Shown here in pieces: positions 31,950 through 34,365 of a stretch of 34,365 nt of DNA (the stretch's first letter is position 1; every line of letters starts with the position of its first letter). The notes below the pieces were generated by a model. It had not been told where the DNA came from. It did not search any database and saw only the letters and a program-made list of their open reading frames with translations. The DNA is taken from NCBI GenBank assembly GCA_002414865.1, contig DIAQ01000101.1, positions 1 through 34,365 on the forward strand. The letters run 5' to 3'. A program made the translations under genes and the position numbers. The stretch comes from a candidate division Hyd24-12 bacterium UBA5074 (GTDB lineage Bacteria > Fermentibacterota > Fermentibacteria > Fermentibacterales > Fermentibacteraceae).

Positions 31950-32623
31950 GACGCGGTGTCGCCCTCCACGAAGCCGTCCTTCAAGCGGATTGTCCGCGAT
32001 CCCCTGACAGCAACCTGCGGGTCGTGCGTGACGAGCACGATGGTGTTGCCTTCTTCGTGGACGCGGCTGAAGAGCTCGAGGATCGACTCTCCGGTCCTGC
32101 TGTCCAGGTTGCCGGTGGGCTCGTCGGCGAGGAGGAGAGCGGGCCGCGTTACCAGGGCTCGCGCGATGGCGACCCTCTGCCTCTCGCCGCCCGAGAGCTG
32201 ATTGGGCCGATGGTCGGCGCGCGAGGCGAGTCCGACGCGCTCCAGCATCGCCATGGCCCGGTCCTTCCTCTCGGGGCCGGGCATCCCGGCGTAGACCAGG
32301 GGCAGCTCGACGTTATGGAGTGAAGATGTCCTCGGGAGGAGGTTGAACGTCTGGAAAACGAATCCGATGAATCGGTTGCGGGTGCCGGCCAGGTCGCGGT
32401 CGGACATGTCCTCCACCTGCCGGTCCAGAAGCGAGCAACTGCCCGAGCTCGGTCTGTCCAGGCATCCGATGATGCTCAGCAGAGTGCTCTTGCCCGATCC
32501 GGAGGCACCCATGATGGAGGTGTACTCGCCCTTTCGGATGGTCAGGCTCACGCCCCGGAGCGCCTCGACCGTGGCCTCCCCCATGCTGTAGGTCTTCCTG
32601 ATGTCCCTGGCGTCAACGACCAC
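31946..32623 (-). CDS. MacB/LolD-like ABC transporter ATPase
   Basis: The product is 225 aa from a GTG at 32623, which overlaps the adaptor stop by 11 bases; this gives the usual LolD/MacB-ATPase length. ATGs at 32716 and 32749 would add low-complexity residues out of the adaptor gene. Motifs: KTYSMGEATVEALRGVSL at the start, Walker A GASGSGKST, signature LSGGERQRVAIARAL, Walker B LLLADEPTGNLDS and the switch VLVTHDP. Unlike E. coli MacB the ATPase is separate from the permease, as in many other phyla. It energises the two permeases downstream. Confidence 0.92.
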   Translation of the reverse strand: MVVDARDIRKTYSMGEATVEALRGVSLTIRKGEYTSIMGASGSGKSTLLSIIGCLDRPSSGSCSLLDRQVEDMSDRDLAGTRNRFIGFVFQTFNLLPRTSSLHNVELPLVYAGMPGPERKDRAMAMLERVGLASRADHRPNQLSGGERQRVAIARALVTRPALLLADEPTGNLDSRTGESILELFSRVHEEGNTIVLVTHDPQVAVRGSRTIRLKDGFVEGDTAS

Positions 32624-33848
32624 CGGGAGGCATCCCCGGTCCTGCGCCCCCGGATCCTCCGGGCATCCCGGCTCCGGGTCCCGGCATTCCTGACTGAGTA
32701 TCGGATCCGTCTGCATTTTCCTCGTCTCCCGAATCGAGGGAATCTCCATCCTGGAGAGTCCTCAGAAGCTCTGTCGGGCCCGAGATGACGCCTGTGCCTG
32801 ACGCCACCCCCTCGACCTCTATCTCCATGACCCCGGTTATCCCCGTTTCGACCGGGATGGCGCGCACGCAGCCGTTCTCCACCGTGAGCACGCACGGGAC
32901 GGTCCGTGAGGGATCCCCGGGGTCGGCGCGGCGGACGATGGCCTGAATGGGAACGGTGACACAGGAGTCGGACCTGGCGGTGACTATCTCCACGGAAGCC
33001 GACATGCCCGACCTCATCCTGGGATCCGGGGAGTCGATACGGACCAGCACCTCGTATTCCGCAGCCTCCTCGCCGCCCGCGTCGTTGGACGACGAGAGCC
33101 CGACCGTCTCCACCACTCCGGTGAAGACCGTGTCGGGGAGGGCGTCGAGGGTGACCTCGGCGGTCATGCCCTCCTGCACATCGACTATCTCGCTCTCCAC
33201 CATCGTTGTGCGCACCAGGAAGCTCGATATGTCCTCCACGGTGATGAGGACGGTGCCGGCGTTGTTCATCGTTCCTGTGACGGCCATCTCGCCGACCTCG
33301 ACGTTGACCTCCGTGACCACGCCGTCGATGGGGGAGTAGTAGGTGGTCTCGGAGAGGTCGTCCGCCGCCATCGCCGCGGAGGCGTCGGCCCTGGTCAGCG
33401 ATGCCCTGCAGGACCTGACCTCCTCAGCCGCCAGGGTGTTCTCCTCGTCGCTCGCGAGCCCTGCGGCCCAGAGTGCTTCCGTCCTCTCCGCCGCTCGCCC
33501 GGCCTGATCGAGAGCGATCTGCGCGGAGCTGACCTCGGCCCAGGCCTCGTTCAGGCCAGCCAGGGCGTCCTCCCTGTCGAGCACGAGCAGCAGGCCGCCG
33601 GCCCTCACGGTATCGCCCGCCTCGACAGCGACGCTGTCGACGAGACCTCCGCGGGCGGCGCTGATCTCCACGAGCGTCACGCCTTCGAGCACTCCCGATC
33701 CGTCGGACCTCTCCTCCAGGCTGCCCGTGGAGGCCATGGACATCTGGACGACGATCTCCTCCGTCCGAGGTCCGAGGACGAACGCCAGGGCGATGGCCGC
33801 CGTCACGGCGACCACCGCCGCGATCGGCCATCTCTTACGCTTCTTCAT
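32613..33848 (-). CDS. HlyD/MacA-like periplasmic adaptor protein
   Basis: The product is 411 aa. The ATG at 33848 is one base after the TolC-like stop (TGACATG), with GGAG upstream. A membrane anchor (about 9-26) leads to barrel-sandwich halves around a helical hairpin: GGLVDSVAVEAGDTVRAGGL, then the coiled-coil region about 85-165, then YYSPIDGVVTEVNVEVGEM. Beta-barrel and membrane-proximal domains follow. The last 25 or so residues are a Gly/Pro/Met tail (GPGAGMPGGSGGAGPGMP) not seen in standard MacA. By family it bridges the MacB permeases and the outer-membrane factor. Confidence 0.9.
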   Translation of the reverse strand: MKKRKRWPIAAVVAVTAAIALAFVLGPRTEEIVVQMSMASTGSLEERSDGSGVLEGVTLVEISAARGGLVDSVAVEAGDTVRAGGLLLVLDREDALAGLNEAWAEVSSAQIALDQAGRAAERTEALWAAGLASDEENTLAAEEVRSCRASLTRADASAAMAADDLSETTYYSPIDGVVTEVNVEVGEMAVTGTMNNAGTVLITVEDISSFLVRTTMVESEIVDVQEGMTAEVTLDALPDTVFTGVVETVGLSSSNDAGGEEAAEYEVLVRIDSPDPRMRSGMSASVEIVTARSDSCVTVPIQAIVRRADPGDPSRTVPCVLTVENGCVRAIPVETGITGVMEIEVEGVASGTGVISGPTELLRTLQDGDSLDSGDEENADGSDTQSGMPGPGAGMPGGSGGAGPGMPPGGR

Positions 33849-33849
33849 G

Positions 33850-34365
33850 TCAGTCTCCAAATCTCGGCTCGAGGCCGAGGAGGACCAGGTAGTCGACCTC
33901 GGCGACGAGGCATCCGGTTCTCGCAGAGATGAGATCGGCCTCCGCCGCGGACACCGCCGACTGCGCGTCCAGCAGGTCGGACAGATCGAGTTCTCCGAGG
34001 CTGAAGCTCATCCGGGAAAGTTCCATCTTCTGTCCGGCGTATTCCAGGCGGAGTTCCGCCAGGGCGATGCCGTCGATCGACGAGAGCAGGTCGTTCCGCG
34101 AAGTGGCCGCGGCGGCTTCGGTCTGGCCGAGGGCTGCGTCGAGAGAAGCCTCGGCGGAGAGGAGCGATGCCCCGGCGGACTGGATCCTGCTGCTCGTGAG
34201 CCAGCCGTCGAAGATCGGCAGGTCCAGGGTGAGCCTGACGCTCCAGGAGTCCTCGGAAGGCACATCGGTGAAATCGGCCTCGTTGCCGCTCCATCCCCAG
34301 GACCCGCCCGCGGACAGCGACGGGAGCCTGCTCCTCCTGGCCGAGCCGAGCGAGAGGCGGGCCTT
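33850..34365 (-). CDS. TolC-like outer-membrane efflux factor, partial (C-terminal part)
   Basis: Only the last 171 residues lie in the window; the frame is open to the right edge, so the start is beyond it. The visible part has the OEP pattern: a strand segment with VRLTLDLPIFDGW, then long helices with Ala/Leu/Glu heptads (AEASLDAALGQTEAAAATS), a second strand-turn and another helix (SFSLGELDLSDLLDAQSAVS) ending at LLGLEPRF. It is the first gene of the efflux operon in the window and should form the outer-membrane channel. Confidence 0.85.
   Translation of the reverse strand, partial: KARLSLGSARRSRLPSLSAGGSWGWSGNEADFTDVPSEDSWSVRLTLDLPIFDGWLTSSRIQSAGASLLSAEASLDAALGQTEAAAATSRNDLLSSIDGIALAELRLEYAGQKMELSRMSFSLGELDLSDLLDAQSAVSAAEADLISARTGCLVAEVDYLVLLGLEPRFGD

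Noticed and set aside
31946..32749. ATPase start at 32749 (267 aa)
   Set aside because: The extra residues come from the end of the adaptor gene in another frame and are not like the family, which fits the GTG at 32623.
1..34365. CRISPR arrays, tRNA, rRNA
   Set aside because: No regularly spaced repeats, cloverleaf-like or rRNA-like segments were recognised by eye on either strand.

Overview
The window is high-GC DNA from a Gram-negative, diderm bacterium. It encodes an outer-membrane porin, a TolC-type outer-membrane factor, many signal peptides and several lipoboxes. Two secreted proteins end in the FlgD/T9SS-type beta-sandwich tail (a 'PNP...G' start and a 'G..V..L..G.Y' end). That tail, together with a C10 protease, VCBS repeats and many unassignable secreted proteins, suggests an uncultured FCB-type lineage such as Fermentibacterota or Eisenbacteria. 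This placement is an inference; no rRNA or other taxonomic marker is present.

Layout. 1-2000: edge of a repeat copy and a secreted seven-repeat VCBS protein. 2000-3003: a YefM/YoeB-type toxin-antitoxin pair lying between two direct copies of a dispersed repeat. 3126-12195 (+): a phosphate block of ArsC, a PhoB-like regulator, a PhoR-like kinase, a porin, two tandem PstS proteins, PstC, PstA, PstB and PhoU. A candidate Pho box sits before the porin. 12308-15051 (-): an AmtB-type ammonium channel behind a cytoplasmic two-component pair. 15205-15425: another repeat copy. 15440-19195 (-): an apparent metal-stress operon of an ArsR repressor, a tiny Cys-rich ORF, a CpxP-like LTxxQ protein, a membrane methyltransferase fusion and ChrA. 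It is driven by a recognisable promoter/operator. 19368-22679: a YaiI/DUF188 protein, a large unknown secreted protein and TspO. 22815-28501: accessory secreted proteins, including a TIM-barrel-like lipoprotein, a SUMF1-domain protein without the FGE cysteine pair and a C10 peptidase, plus a methyltransferase. 28816-34365: a DUF2141 protein facing a five-gene MacAB/TolC-like efflux operon that runs off the right edge.

How the genes fit together. The phosphate genes form a complete sense-and-import unit: PhoR/PhoB sensing, porin entry, PstS capture, PstCAB import and PhoU feedback. Its first gene is an arsenate reductase, which fits the fact that Pst-type systems can admit arsenate. The ArsR-to-ChrA operon looks like an envelope-linked oxyanion or metal response. 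The right-hand operon has all parts of a tripartite exporter, with two non-identical permeases.

The parts I find least explained are the dispersed repeat family around the toxin-antitoxin cassette, the ArsR / Cys-rich / LTxxQ / methyltransferase-fusion / ChrA operon, and arsC at the head of the pho-pst block. No tRNA, rRNA, CRISPR array or intact insertion sequence was recognised.
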